DNA of 64,000 nucleotides from Astrothelium macrocarpum (Eukaryota > Ascomycota > Dothideomycetes > Trypetheliales > Trypetheliaceae): positions 248,001 through 312,000 of the forward strand of contig JAGEMR010000024.1 of NCBI GenBank assembly GCA_021030915.1, given 5' to 3'. This document shows, one piece after another, positions 34,599 to 44,238 of this stretch. How positions within the stretch are numbered: the first letter of the stretch is position 1; the number at the start of each line of letters is the position of its first letter. The notes beneath the pieces are model-generated. The model searched no databases, was not told where the DNA came from, and worked only from the letters and a program-made list of their open reading frames with translations. The translations under genes were made by a program, and so were the position numbers.

Positions 34599-35746
34599 AT
34601 GTTCCCGAATACACCTGAAATCCCGGCTTCAGGAACCAGCGGCAGCCAAAGAGCGGGTATCATTATTATTATCCAGAGCATTTTTATCGTCTTAGCAACT
34701 TTCTCTGTCGTTGGCCGTTATCTATCGCGGCGCCTCAACCGTCTGTCATTAGGAGCGGATGACTGGACCGTTCTTGTGGCTCTGCTCATGACTATAGCAC
34801 AATATTCACTCACGATCATTGCAACCACTTATGGCGTTGGCAAGCATTTGAGCAACGTTTCGCCCGCTGATGTTGCGAAGATATTCAGAATTCTGTACGG
34901 ATATATCATCGTCTATTCAATGACAGTACCGATGGTCAAGCTATCCTTGATCTTACTCTACAAACGCATTTTTATTCAGCAAAGATTCATCATCGCACTC
35001 TGGATTACTGCGAGCCTAATAACTGTGTGGATGATTGTTGCCGTCTTCACGGCAATATTCAATTGCGCTCCCATCGCGGTGATTTGGGACCATACCGTGC
35101 GAGATCATTGTAGTAAATATCATGGTTATGCGCTTGCGTATGCGATATTCAGCCCTGCTTCTGATATCGCTGTTTGGCTGTTACCTATGCCTGTGATATG
35201 GAAACTTCATCTCGGAATTGATCAAAGAGCGGCCCTGACCGCAATCTTCCTGATTGGTGCATTGTGAGTTACTACTAGCCATTTATTCATTTTGGTCTGC
35301 TTCTGACTAATCTCAAATCTAGCGCATGGGGTGCATCGTTGATAACGCACTTGACCTCCATTGTCGCTCCACGCGATCCAGACATCACTTACGCCTTCGC
35401 CAAAGGCTTCATCACTTCCGTGGTCGAGCCATCGTTGGGCATCATTTGCGCGTGTCTTCCTACCATGCGCATATTTATGAGAAGGATGTTTGCACGCTCG
35501 AGGGCCAACGGCAGCGGCTTGGAATCGACGCAGTCTTTACCGTCAAGTCGCAAGTCTAGACGCTGGCCAAGAGTAGCACTGTACGTAGAGCTATACTCGG
35601 GCCAATTGCGAAGCTGGGACCCGACGGCAAATCATTTCGGTAGCACTGCATTAGCTGAGCGGGGACAGAGTCGGGCCCCGAACCTAGAACAAATTGGACA
35701 AGGCATTAAGGTCACGCATGAGGTCAGCACGTATCAGGTGCGATAG
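34599..35746 (+). CDS. Rhodopsin-like seven-helix membrane protein (Pth11/SAT5-type family)
   Basis: Exons 34599-35263 and 35323-35746 join in phase to 362 residues. Seven hydrophobic helices are visible, beginning with GIIIIIQSIFIVLATFSVVG. The family signature follows: LGADDWTV after helix 1, KLSLILLYKRIF in helix 3-4, a Cys in the FNCAPIAVIW loop, and SDIAVWLLPMPVIWKL in helix 5. The soluble tail is Ser/Arg-rich. These fungal rhodopsin-like proteins are plasma-membrane proteins often found near secondary-metabolite genes and are rarely characterised. It lies just left of the cluster and continues its alternating strand pattern, so cluster membership is possible but unproven. Confidence 0.75.
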
Positions 35747-36159
35747 GCAGGGTCGCGCAGCGTTTGGTAGCAATAATTTGCTCTGGGATAGGAGGCTAGA
35801 ACAGAGAGAGCAACTAATATAATTTGTACGCACTTTTTAGCGTTCTTGTCATGAAGACAGAAAGCAAAATGATGGTAGACTGTACAAGCATCGCATATGC
35901 TGGCAAGATTGATTCTCGGGAATTTGAAAGAGATATCTTTGTTAAGAAAGCTACACGGGGTGAATGATATAAAACATTATTCCGTTGTTATAGCCACAAC
36001 GGTCCAAAAGGATAGATACCTGGTAGGATGCTTGACCGTTTTGCATCTCGATTGGCGATCTGCGGCTCGGACCTTGTGTGTGGCCGATATGACGAACCTC
36101 ATATTCTCTCTGACCGCTACCCCTGGTCTGCCGCTGTTCAGAAGCCAGCCAAGCGGTGC
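35747..36159. other. Convergent intergenic region
   Basis: Between the rhodopsin-like gene and the 3' end of the first cluster P450. No feature seen. Confidence 0.4.
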
Positions 36160-38003
36160 TTACCATAGTCTTTTCCACCGAACCTTCATGTCTCGGTCGG
36201 GCGGAATTCCAACGGCGCCAATATATGATTGATCATTCTGAGCTGGTCGGTCAGACTTGGATCCGTCCGGATGCGTCCACTCGACCAATTCTATCTCGAA
36301 TCTTGTCACAAGAGCGGCCAATGTCATCAGGATCTCCTGCTTAGCGAAGACACGTCCGGGGCAGATTGAAGGACCACCACCTGTCGATAAATTGTTAAAT
36401 CTAGACCTGCAAGAACATAGGATTCATGTCTCCTGAGACATAGGGAGACGTGAGGATGACCTAGGCAGGAAAGAAACATACCGAACGGGAAAAATGAGCT
36501 ACTTCTGTCGGCCATTGTGAACTCAGCCTTTGTGCTGTCATGTTTCAGGTGCCGATCAGCCCAAAATTGTGAGGCGGGATGTCCGTCAGAGCTCCACACT
36601 GCCTCATTATATTGACCAATCTGACTTGGTGCTTGAATCAATGATCCGGCAGTCAAAAGATACCCGTCCAGAGTGATCGGCTGGGTCACCTCGCGGGTCA
36701 CGTTGATAGATACGTGCAGTCGTAGAGTTTCCGTATAAACAGACTGCAACACCGGCATTGTGAGCAGTTTCTGGATGTTGAATATCCGCCCTCCGGTTGC
36801 CGGGTCGACCGTGCTCGCGTCTATGCATTCCCTCCAGACCGCTAGATACAATTCCGGATTCGCGATAAGCTCCATCATGGCCCACGTCGACATTGGCACC
36901 GAATTCGCATTCGTGCCGAAGATGAATGTCGCCACCATACCAGCCGTCGTTTCTGGTGACAGATTTTGCGTCGCCCACCTGATGAGCTCCCGAGCCATTC
37001 TGGAGCCGTAGTTTGGCTCCCACTCTGCATCTGCATCGGGGCCATTCCAGGCAAATTCGCCTGAGGCTGAGTCGATATACCGCCGACACATTGTGTGAAA
37101 CTCCTTGCGGACCTTCCACGGCCTGGGATTTACCCATCTGGGAAGACCCCACATCATTTGAGGCGCGAGGCGAGCAAACTCCCACATGGCGGGCCAGAAA
37201 CTAGGATTGAGCTCGACGAGACGTGGGCCCATCAATGCAACCAAGGCGGCCTCCGCCATGTCGCTCTCGAAGAATTGGCGCAGACTAAGCTCCTTCCATT
37301 CGCCGAGTGGCTGCTTGGTGAGGCGCTCGGAGAAGAGGTGGAAGTACTTTTCGGCCAAATGGTTGGAATGCTCGGTCCGTTGAAGATACTCGGAGTAGAC
37401 ATGGTGCTGTCCGTACCAGAGCCGCGGTTGCCCAAGTTTGACATCGTGCCCCGGGACGGGATTCTTACGCCGACCTGACTTGTCCTGTCGGAATTTGACC
37501 AGCTCGCTCTTTTTTGCACCCCACACATTCGCCATGACCTCCAAGAAGAAGACGTCCGGGCTGATGCTGTGCGAAGGCTGATTGATGGCCTGGATATTCT
37601 TCTCTCCAGAGACCATGTAAATCTTCTTGGGTCCCAACCGGAACTTAACGATATTGCTACGGCGCTGCGCAAGACTGTTGAAGACGGACGAGTCAGCTTA
37701 CCAAATGCAGAATTGCTACAGCGACAGCTCCTCCCATCCATACACTTACGCGACTCGTTGAAGAAAGCTTTGCATATCTGTCATGTACTGGTACGTATTG
37801 AAGATGATCGAGCCATTCAAGGAAGGCGGCTCTGAGGCTCCGCTGCCCCTCTGTCGACGGACGACAATTGCCACTAACAAGCATATTACAATCACCGGGA
37901 CTGAAAATTGCAAATAAGGTATGGTAAATATCGAGAAGAACATCTTTAAAAAGTCCGTGGAGGTATCCATTTGAATGTGAAAGACAAGACCTTTCGAAGC
38001 CAT
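36160..38003 (-). CDS. Cytochrome P450 (cluster, P450-1), CYP7/8-like helix I
   Basis: Exons 37750-38003, 36482-37656 and 36160-36380 join in phase to 549 residues. The ATG at 38003 is chosen; the frame is open above it without an ATG. An N-terminal membrane anchor (FSIFTIPYLQFSVPVIVICLL) targets the ER. ExxR is ETLR at about 390. The heme-ligand motif is PFGGGPSICPGR with Cys at about 482; the last intron splits it after the Phe-Gly, which hides it from a simple frame scan. Helix I reads FIFGTNANSVP, lacking the usual acid-Thr pair. This is seen in P450s related to oxysterol 7-alpha-hydroxylase/prostacyclin synthase. Such enzymes may use unusual chemistry (isomerisation, dehydration) as well as hydroxylation. 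It probably tailors the polyketide. It shares a 373-bp divergent region with the trans-ER. Confidence 0.85.
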
Positions 38004-38376
38004 CTCAATTGCTGCGGAAGCCACTCCATTTCTTGAGCCGCTTCTAAAGATCAGAGCAGATATTTAGGAAGCTCTCCCGACACCCTTCCACGAACATGGA
38101 CCGGCACACTACTTAATCACCCTTTCCTTCGATTCGCTGTTGTGCGAATAATCTTTCGGAAGATAATAATGGCCGGTGCAGGTCGGGGGAATGAGCGCGG
38201 GTGCCTGCAAGGAATCCTCCGACCTCGTCTCACGAACCGCTTACACATTTGAACTTCATCCTGCCATCAACTACGCCTTACCTCAAGGACTGTGATGTAA
38301 GATGGAAGTTTCACCACGTTTTGCATTCTAATAAGAAGCTATCTGTTGCATGGACCTTTCAGTCAGACGAGTCAAC
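38004..38376. promoter_or_regulatory. Bidirectional promoter, P450-1 / trans-ER
   Basis: Contains a 10-bp inverted repeat with one mismatch (GGTCGGGGGA at 38181-38190 and TCCTCCGACC at 38215-38224, spacer 24 nt) and a short near-palindrome ATCTTTCGGAAGAT (38151-38164). CGG-containing inverted repeats are typical targets of Zn2Cys6 regulators, but binding is not shown. Confidence 0.4.
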
Positions 38377-39516
38377 ATGTCCCGGCCAGCGACGCAGACA
38401 GCTATTGTACAAACGACAAAGACTGCTTCGACGCATCTTCCACTGACTATCAATCGATCGGCGCCCATTCCCACGGTGCCATCTGAGCATCATGTGCTTG
38501 TACGGATCCTTGCGGTGGCATTGAACCCAAATGACCACAAAATGGTTACGCACTTCAACATGCCGGGAAGTATTACAGGCTGTGACTTCTGCGGTGTCGT
38601 GACCTCGGAAGCGGAAGTGAGCGACATTAGCGAAAGCAGCAACAGTAGAGCCTCTTCCCGGGCAGCAGCACGCTTCCCTGCGGGCACAAGAGTCTGTGGT
38701 GCTTTGTTCCCCTATAATCCAGCTGATCCTGACAACGGCTCTTTTGCGCAATTCTGCGTCGTCGACGCTTGTCTGCTGATAAAGGTGCCTGACAGCTGGA
38801 CCAGTCTCGAGGCTGCCTCGCTTGGGGTGGGATGGTCAACTATGTGCTTGGCCCTCTCTGACCCCAATGCGCTCGGTCTCGAAGGCCTTCCCACGAACCC
38901 GTCTCATCAGTCGAAAGATCCTGTACTGGTGTACGGCGGCGGGACGGCTTCCGGTACTTTAGCCTGCCAGCTGTTGAGCTTAATGGGCTACACTCCGATC
39001 GCCATCACGTCCAACGCTTCCGCGGAATTGGCTGTGAAATATGGCGCGGTCGGCACGGCGTCTTACGCATCCAAGGACTGTGTCGAGAGCGTCAAACGGC
39101 TCGCGGGCAAGCCCATCCGTCGCATCCTCGACTGCATCACGGACGCAGAATCCGCCGCGATTTGTTACAACGCCATGGCCAGGACCGGAGGAACGTACGC
39201 ATGTCTCGAGGAGTGTCCCGAAGCCCGGCGGACCCGTCGTATCGTCAAGGTCAAGGAAGTCATGGGCTTTCAAGTCCTCGGCGTTGATCTCGACCTTGGA
39301 GCCTCGACGTACACCAGGCCCGCCGATAAGAATCTCATGGAGATCGGGATACAATGGGCTGGCGAGATTCAGTCGTTGATGGAATCGGGTCGCATCAGAC
39401 CACATCCTTTGTGTGAGTTGCCGAGTACCTGGGAGTCCATCATCGACGGTCTGGCAATGCTGCGAAAAGGCGAAGTTCGGGGCCAAAAGATTGTTGTAAA
39501 AGTTCCACAAGACTAA
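38377..39516 (+). CDS. Trans-acting enoyl reductase (LovC-type, MDR family)
   Basis: Single exon. The ATG at 38377 (MSRPATQTAIVQ) is preferred because family members start here; an in-frame ATG at 38350 would add nine residues. It gives 379 residues. The quinone-reductase-like N-terminal domain contains LNPNDHKMV and GCDFCGVV. The NADPH-binding motif VYGGGTASGTLACQLL lies at about 185-200. No zinc-binding structural Cys cluster is present, as in LovC. The cluster PKS lacks an ER domain, so this enzyme should reduce selected enoyl-ACP intermediates in trans during chain extension, as LovC does for LovB. Divergent from P450-1. Confidence 0.9.
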   Translation: MSRPATQTAIVQTTKTASTHLPLTINRSAPIPTVPSEHHVLVRILAVALNPNDHKMVTHFNMPGSITGCDFCGVVTSEAEVSDISESSNSRASSRAAARFPAGTRVCGALFPYNPADPDNGSFAQFCVVDACLLIKVPDSWTSLEAASLGVGWSTMCLALSDPNALGLEGLPTNPSHQSKDPVLVYGGGTASGTLACQLLSLMGYTPIAITSNASAELAVKYGAVGTASYASKDCVESVKRLAGKPIRRILDCITDAESAAICYNAMARTGGTYACLEECPEARRTRRIVKVKEVMGFQVLGVDLDLGASTYTRPADKNLMEIGIQWAGEIQSLMESGRIRPHPLCELPSTWESIIDGLAMLRKGEVRGQKIVVKVPQD

Positions 39517-39704
39517 ACGGAGTACTGAAGTACTACTTGTACCATTCTATCGCAATATCACATTACGCAAATGGGCCAATGAGTCCAGCATAAAATTCTT
39601 TTTGCATCATACGTTTCCCGAAAGCTTGGTCAATCAAATTTCATAGCTGGAGAGACTACTTTGTTTTTCATGTCTGTCAAATGACTTTGCTATCACGGCA
39701 AGCT

Positions 39705-40960
39705 TTAAGCGTGGTCTATCATATGGAATTCCGTCCAGAAATCCTTCTTCCAAGCATTTACAAGCTTCGTAACTGTAGGGGTTCCGAAGGGAGATTGCTG
39801 AGTCGCAAAGAAACCCGCCACTCCCAACCCCCTGTTCGCCCACCAAATAACATTAGAGGCTCCACCCCATGCGAGCGTGTTTCCCGGTTGGCTTATCTCG
39901 GGCACTGGACCGACGCATAGTATACCTCCCAGCCCGTGGTTCACAGCATCGTCCGAAATCGGTCCAGTAACGGTATCCCACGCAGGCCGCAGACCCAGAA
40001 GCATCTCAATGCTTGGTGAATCCGGCGGAAGCTGTGGAGCGAACATCGCAGAGATAGTCGCTGGCTTTAGGAGTTTCGGCGAGTCCGAGATCAAGTCCGC
40101 AAGCACGGCGACGTAGTCTTTCGCAGTGCAAGACAGGCCACTTCCCCCTTCTTGGTCCTCGGGATTGTCGAACGACCAACGATCGCAGGGCTCTAGCCGT
40201 CCATCGTCCCTTCGCACAGCGCCCCTCATCACCCTTGAGTTGTCTTCGGGATACCTTGAGATATTGAACTTCGGGAACGGAGCAGAAAGACCCAGCCTCT
40301 TCCAGATATTCTCAACCATGTAGTCTTCTAATGACATCTCGTGGTGCAAGCGACTGACAGCGAGGCCTGCCCAGTCCAGGCTGCATCCGTACAGCCAACC
40401 AGTTCCAGGCTCGAAGACGAGCGGCATCCTGTATCTTTCCGTGACGCGGTAGGAGGGTCTCTCCTGTCCCAGAGATTCTGCCCTCAGCTTTAGGAGTCGG
40501 TGCGTAAATCGGTAGCCTAGTCCTGAAGTATGAGAAAGAAGGTGCCGGGCCGTGATTGCGGTCTTGGCGCAATCAAAGGTGAAAGTCTTCCCAGACACCC
40601 CTGTCAGGATTCTCTGGTCGTTGAGTTCTGGAAGTATCTTGGTGAGAGGCTCATCGAGACGTATGAGTCCCTTGTCAACGCATTGCAGCAATGCAATACT
40701 GGTGATGAGCTTCGTAGCGCTGGCGACTTTGAGAACCGCATCTTCGCGGAGGGGCGAGGCGTCGGGCGCGAGTGAGCTGTAGCCAGCAACTTTGCTGTAC
40801 AGCTCGTTGCCTGAAGAGCTCGGGATTAGCATAGCTAATCAGGGCGAGCATTTGAGTAAGGTGAATAACCGTTTCTATCCACGCATTTACATATGACTCC
40901 ATGTACTTTTGCGTTGCCTTTCTCTGTGTAGTCGGAAAGCAGTGCGTCGAAGTCGGACAT
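39705..40960 (-). CDS. LovD-like serine hydrolase / transesterase (beta-lactamase fold)
   Basis: Exons 40870-40960 and 39705-40810 join in phase across a 59-nt intron (donor GTTATT, acceptor CTTCAG, internal GCTAATC branch site) to 398 residues. The short first exon gives SDFDALLSDYTEKGNAKVHG, typical of the family opening. SxxK is SATK at about 58-61, carrying the nucleophile and base. The partner Tyr is probably in GWLYGCS at about 170, and a GLGGILCVGP segment lies near the C-terminus. Class C beta-lactamase-fold enzymes of fungal clusters act as acyltransferases (LovD attaches methylbutyryl to monacolin J) or as hydrolases and dehydratases. Here the PKS has its own release domain, so acyl transfer to a tailored hydroxyl, or hydrolysis, is more likely than chain release. 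Confidence 0.85.
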
Positions 40961-41242
40961 TTTGTGCTCTTTCGCAGCTTTTCGGCATCGAGTGACAGGA
41001 ATCAGTGAGGATCTGGAAAGTTTAATTGAAGTTTTGTCTTCATAATTTGTGAAGCATGATCGATCCATGAAATCGGGGTATTCGGTGGGTTTTGCGTCTT
41101 TCGGGAGTTCTGCGCGCAAGCTCCGAACAGACGCGAGATGAGACCACTCATGACAGGAGGCCAATTTTAGCCTTAGGTCTAGTTCTTCAACACAGCTCAT
41201 GTTCAGTCAATTCAATGTGTTCTTCACTTGTGAGTCGTAGAC
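40961..41242. promoter_or_regulatory. Bidirectional promoter, LovD-like / SDR
   Basis: 282 bp between two outward-reading cluster genes. It contains ATCGGGGTATTCGG near 41070, a CGG-bearing word of uncertain meaning. Confidence 0.35.
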
Positions 41243-42289
41243 ATGGCCCTTGATAGATATGCTGCTCTCCACGCCTCTACTCCTCAAGGGAGAGGAGATA
41301 GTCGACCTACAGCGAATCAGATTCTCCAAGACCAGGATATAGAAGGAAAGCATTGGCAAGATAAAGTGATCCTCATCACTGGCGGTACAGCAGGTCTAGG
41401 CGCCGAATCCGCGCGCGTCTTGCATAAGACAGGAAGTAAAATCTTCATCATGGGACGAAATGGCACAAAGGGACAGAGGGTTGCAAAAGCCATATTGGCA
41501 GCCACTCCCGGCAATTGTCCAATCGAGGTCATCGAGATGGATCACAACAGCTTACAGAGTGTTCGTGACGGTGCTGCTGAGTTCCTGAAGAGAAGCGGAG
41601 GGAGGCTCAACGTGTTGATGGTCAACGCCGGCATCGTGGCATCGCCTGTTCGCGAAACCGAAGATGGCTTCGAGTCGCTGTTTGGAGTCAATTACCTGGC
41701 CCCTTTTCTCCTCGTGCAGCTGCTTCGATCCGCTCTGATGGCTTCCGCAACACCCGACTTCCATTCGCGGCTCGTTGTCGTTTCGAGCGCAGGCCATCGG
41801 GCGAGCAGCATCGACCCGGACAATTATAACTTTGAAGGAGAGAGTTATGATCAATCAAAGGCGTACGCGCGGAGTAAGACGGCAACTATTCTTATGGCGA
41901 ACGAGTTTGAGCGGAGATACGGTGGTCGAGGTGTGCATGCGTTGAGTGTGAACCCGGGCGTGATCATGGGCACCGAGATCGGTCGTGACCTCCCTGGAAC
42001 CCCAGCTTCGCGCAGAGAGCAATACGACAAAATAGAACCGCTGTTGAGCAAGTGGGAGAAGAATGTAGAACAGGGCGCGGCAACGCAGGTGTGGGCGAGT
42101 GTGGCCAAGGAACTGGAAGGGAAAGGAGGGCTGTACTTGGACGATGTCCAGGTGGCGCAGGAGCAAAAAGAAGCTGGGAATTACTGCTTACCGGGCTGGA
42201 AGCCATGGATATGGGATGAGAAGATGGCATCGAGACTGTGGAAGGATAGCCTGAACATGGTGGGAATGCCGGATGAGGACTACGAGTAG
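41243..42289 (+). CDS. Short-chain dehydrogenase/reductase (classical SDR)
   Basis: Single exon, 348 residues. The cofactor motif TGGTAGLG is at about 46-53, NAG at about 125, and the catalytic SSAGH Ser plus YARSK (Tyr/Lys at about 208/212) are intact. An Arg after the second strand (MGRNGTKGQR) favours NADP(H). The sequence resembles retinol-dehydrogenase/WW-oxidoreductase-type fungal SDRs that act on alcohols, ketones or aldehydes of secondary metabolites. It could reduce the aldehyde released by the PKS reductase domain or oxidise a P450-made alcohol. The C-terminus is extended by about 60 residues ending in acids. It is convergent with the methyltransferase gene. Confidence 0.85.
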   Translation: MALDRYAALHASTPQGRGDSRPTANQILQDQDIEGKHWQDKVILITGGTAGLGAESARVLHKTGSKIFIMGRNGTKGQRVAKAILAATPGNCPIEVIEMDHNSLQSVRDGAAEFLKRSGGRLNVLMVNAGIVASPVRETEDGFESLFGVNYLAPFLLVQLLRSALMASATPDFHSRLVVVSSAGHRASSIDPDNYNFEGESYDQSKAYARSKTATILMANEFERRYGGRGVHALSVNPGVIMGTEIGRDLPGTPASRREQYDKIEPLLSKWEKNVEQGAATQVWASVAKELEGKGGLYLDDVQVAQEQKEAGNYCLPGWKPWIWDEKMASRLWKDSLNMVGMPDEDYE

Positions 42290-42477
42290 GCGAAGATAGA
42301 AGTACACCGGTTTTGTAGCACGAATTTTGCCGCAAATTCCCAATTTTCACCAGGCAGTTTTACTGTTGGTGCAACTAGCTGTTTCTCACTACAGTAAATA
42401 AATCCAGTATCGTGTCGAATCGATATCTACACGAAGCGCAGCCACTAGGCTCATACGGGCTTCTCATATACACCCTG

Positions 42478-43742
42478 CTATGTCCCAGAGGATTGTTGTG
42501 CTGGTCGAGCGAGCATATTTGCGTTGTAGTAGAATGGAGGCTCGCTGTCGAAGCCTACGGCATGCAACCCTTCAAACCCCGCGAGTTGAAGACGGCGATG
42601 CCACTCCTCTGGCGGGACACATGGTCCGTCTGGACGTCCGTCCGCATCACCTAACCACCATCCAGGTAACAAACCCACCATGAAATCGACGTACTTGCCC
42701 GCTGCGCGCTATTGTTAACCGCTGCCGCTCTTCTTTGCTTTACAACGTATGAAGTTGATACTCACGTGGAGAAAGTTCTTGGTTGAAGAGGAAGCCGTTA
42801 GGTTTCAGCAACATACGACAGTTCTTCAGCGTCTCGACGAGGCACGGTGTGGCATGCAAGACCTAAAATTTGTATCATCGGTTCGTAGCTCGTTCCGAAG
42901 CTGTCTCTTCGACGAATATTGTGAATCTGCATAAGAAACAATCGAAAACTTACGTTCGAGGCGATCACAAGATCGTATTTGCCTGTCTCGAAACCCTGTT
43001 CCCACGGATTCTTGGAGATGTCCAGAGCACGGTAATCGATGCTATCGTAGTCCTTAAACCGCTGCCGCGCCGAATCGAAGAATAGTGGAGAGATGTCGGT
43101 GAATACATAACTGTCATAGACCCGTTCCCCGGAGTCCGATTCCAGATTAGCCAAAGCCCAAGCTGTGGTGCCTCCGGTTCCTGCGCCGACCTCGAGGATG
43201 CGGAGTTTGGGATTGCTACGGCCCATGAGCTTGAACAGTGGGCGCACCTCGGACAGTCCATTCGCCCAATCGTAGAATTTCTCCAGCAAACCGTCCTTTA
43301 GGAGCACCTTGACCAACTTGAGCCGGCCTTCCATGATGTCGACGACATTTTCGCAAACTCGCCACGGGCCCTCGATGACGGGCCACATATACGTGCTTTT
43401 GACACGTTCGCGCAACTTGTTCATCGCCTGAAGACGAGCTTCACTGCTCATGGCGACCAATTCGCGCGAATCTGGCACCTGCGGATATCCTGCTTGCTTG
43501 AAGCGCTCATATTCGACGGCCAGCCACCGACGATATCGCTCGAAATGCGGCCTTGTGCATGTTGCTGTCCGCATCTTGTCTTGCATCTCGATGGCGCACA
43601 TAACCCACATTCTCGCTATCATCTCCTGCTCTGCCGTTGAATCTCGAGCGGGCTTCATGACCTCGGCCACTGATACTGGACCTATGCCCGGGTTCCATTG
43701 CAAGTCCACCGTCTTCCAGTCTGATCGCTTCTGGTCATCCAT
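42478..43742 (-). CDS. Stand-alone C-methyltransferase-like enzyme (PKS cMT homologue)
   Basis: Exons 42954-43742, 42766-42862 and 42478-42701 join in phase to 369 residues. The SAM-binding motif LRILEVGAGTGGTTAWAL is at about 175-190, with the acidic motif YVFTDISPLFF after it. The spliced second exon gives VLHATPCLVETLKNCRMLLKPNG, and the third MVGLLPGWWLGDADGR. The sequence pattern throughout (ILEVGAGTGG, TDIS..F, LHATP, GLLPGWWLG) is that of the C-methyltransferase domain of reducing PKSs, yet it is a free protein and the cluster PKS has its own intact cMT. Known free relatives include trans-acting C-methyltransferases such as PsoF of the pseurotin pathway. It could methylate a polyketide carbon in trans, or have turned to O-methylation. 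It is divergent from the flavin oxidase. Confidence 0.85.
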
Positions 43743-44238
43743 GTGGGATAGCGAAATGTGGCTTTTAACGGGATGTATTAGTTTTGGTGCAAAGATGTCA
43801 AGGTCTAGCAGCAGGCACTCATTCAGTTCGATAGCAACTGAGCCATGCTATCAAATCTCCTTAAATCTATGCGCGAAAGGTGTCTGATTGCGTGCAGCAG
43901 TCAATCGAATTACGAGGTGAAGCCATATCGCTCTATGATTAGGTATCGTACTCCATAGATAGCATGGCTTCCAATATTCCCGAGCGGGTCTAAGTCACCA
44001 ATCGGTGATTGTTGCAGCACTGAGCAGGAAGCCGGTGGAATTGTCAGCTCGGTCACAGCTCCTCATGTGCGTTCAAGCCACAATGTAGATAGCACTCCAT
44101 GCTACGATGCATGGAGATCTTTCTTGATCAATCGAAAACTGACATCAGGACAATTTTTGACTGGACTTTCAAGGGAATACATAAAATGTTTCGGTGAAAA
44201 CGCAAAAAGACAACGTTCAACCTCTTTTACCGGCAATC
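43743..44238. promoter_or_regulatory. Bidirectional promoter, methyltransferase / FAD oxidase
   Basis: 496 bp. It contains a perfect 5-bp-arm palindrome TCACC-AATC-GGTGA (43995-44008), close to a CCCGAGCGGG-like word (about 43978-43988). These are candidates for regulator binding; no function is shown. Confidence 0.35.
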
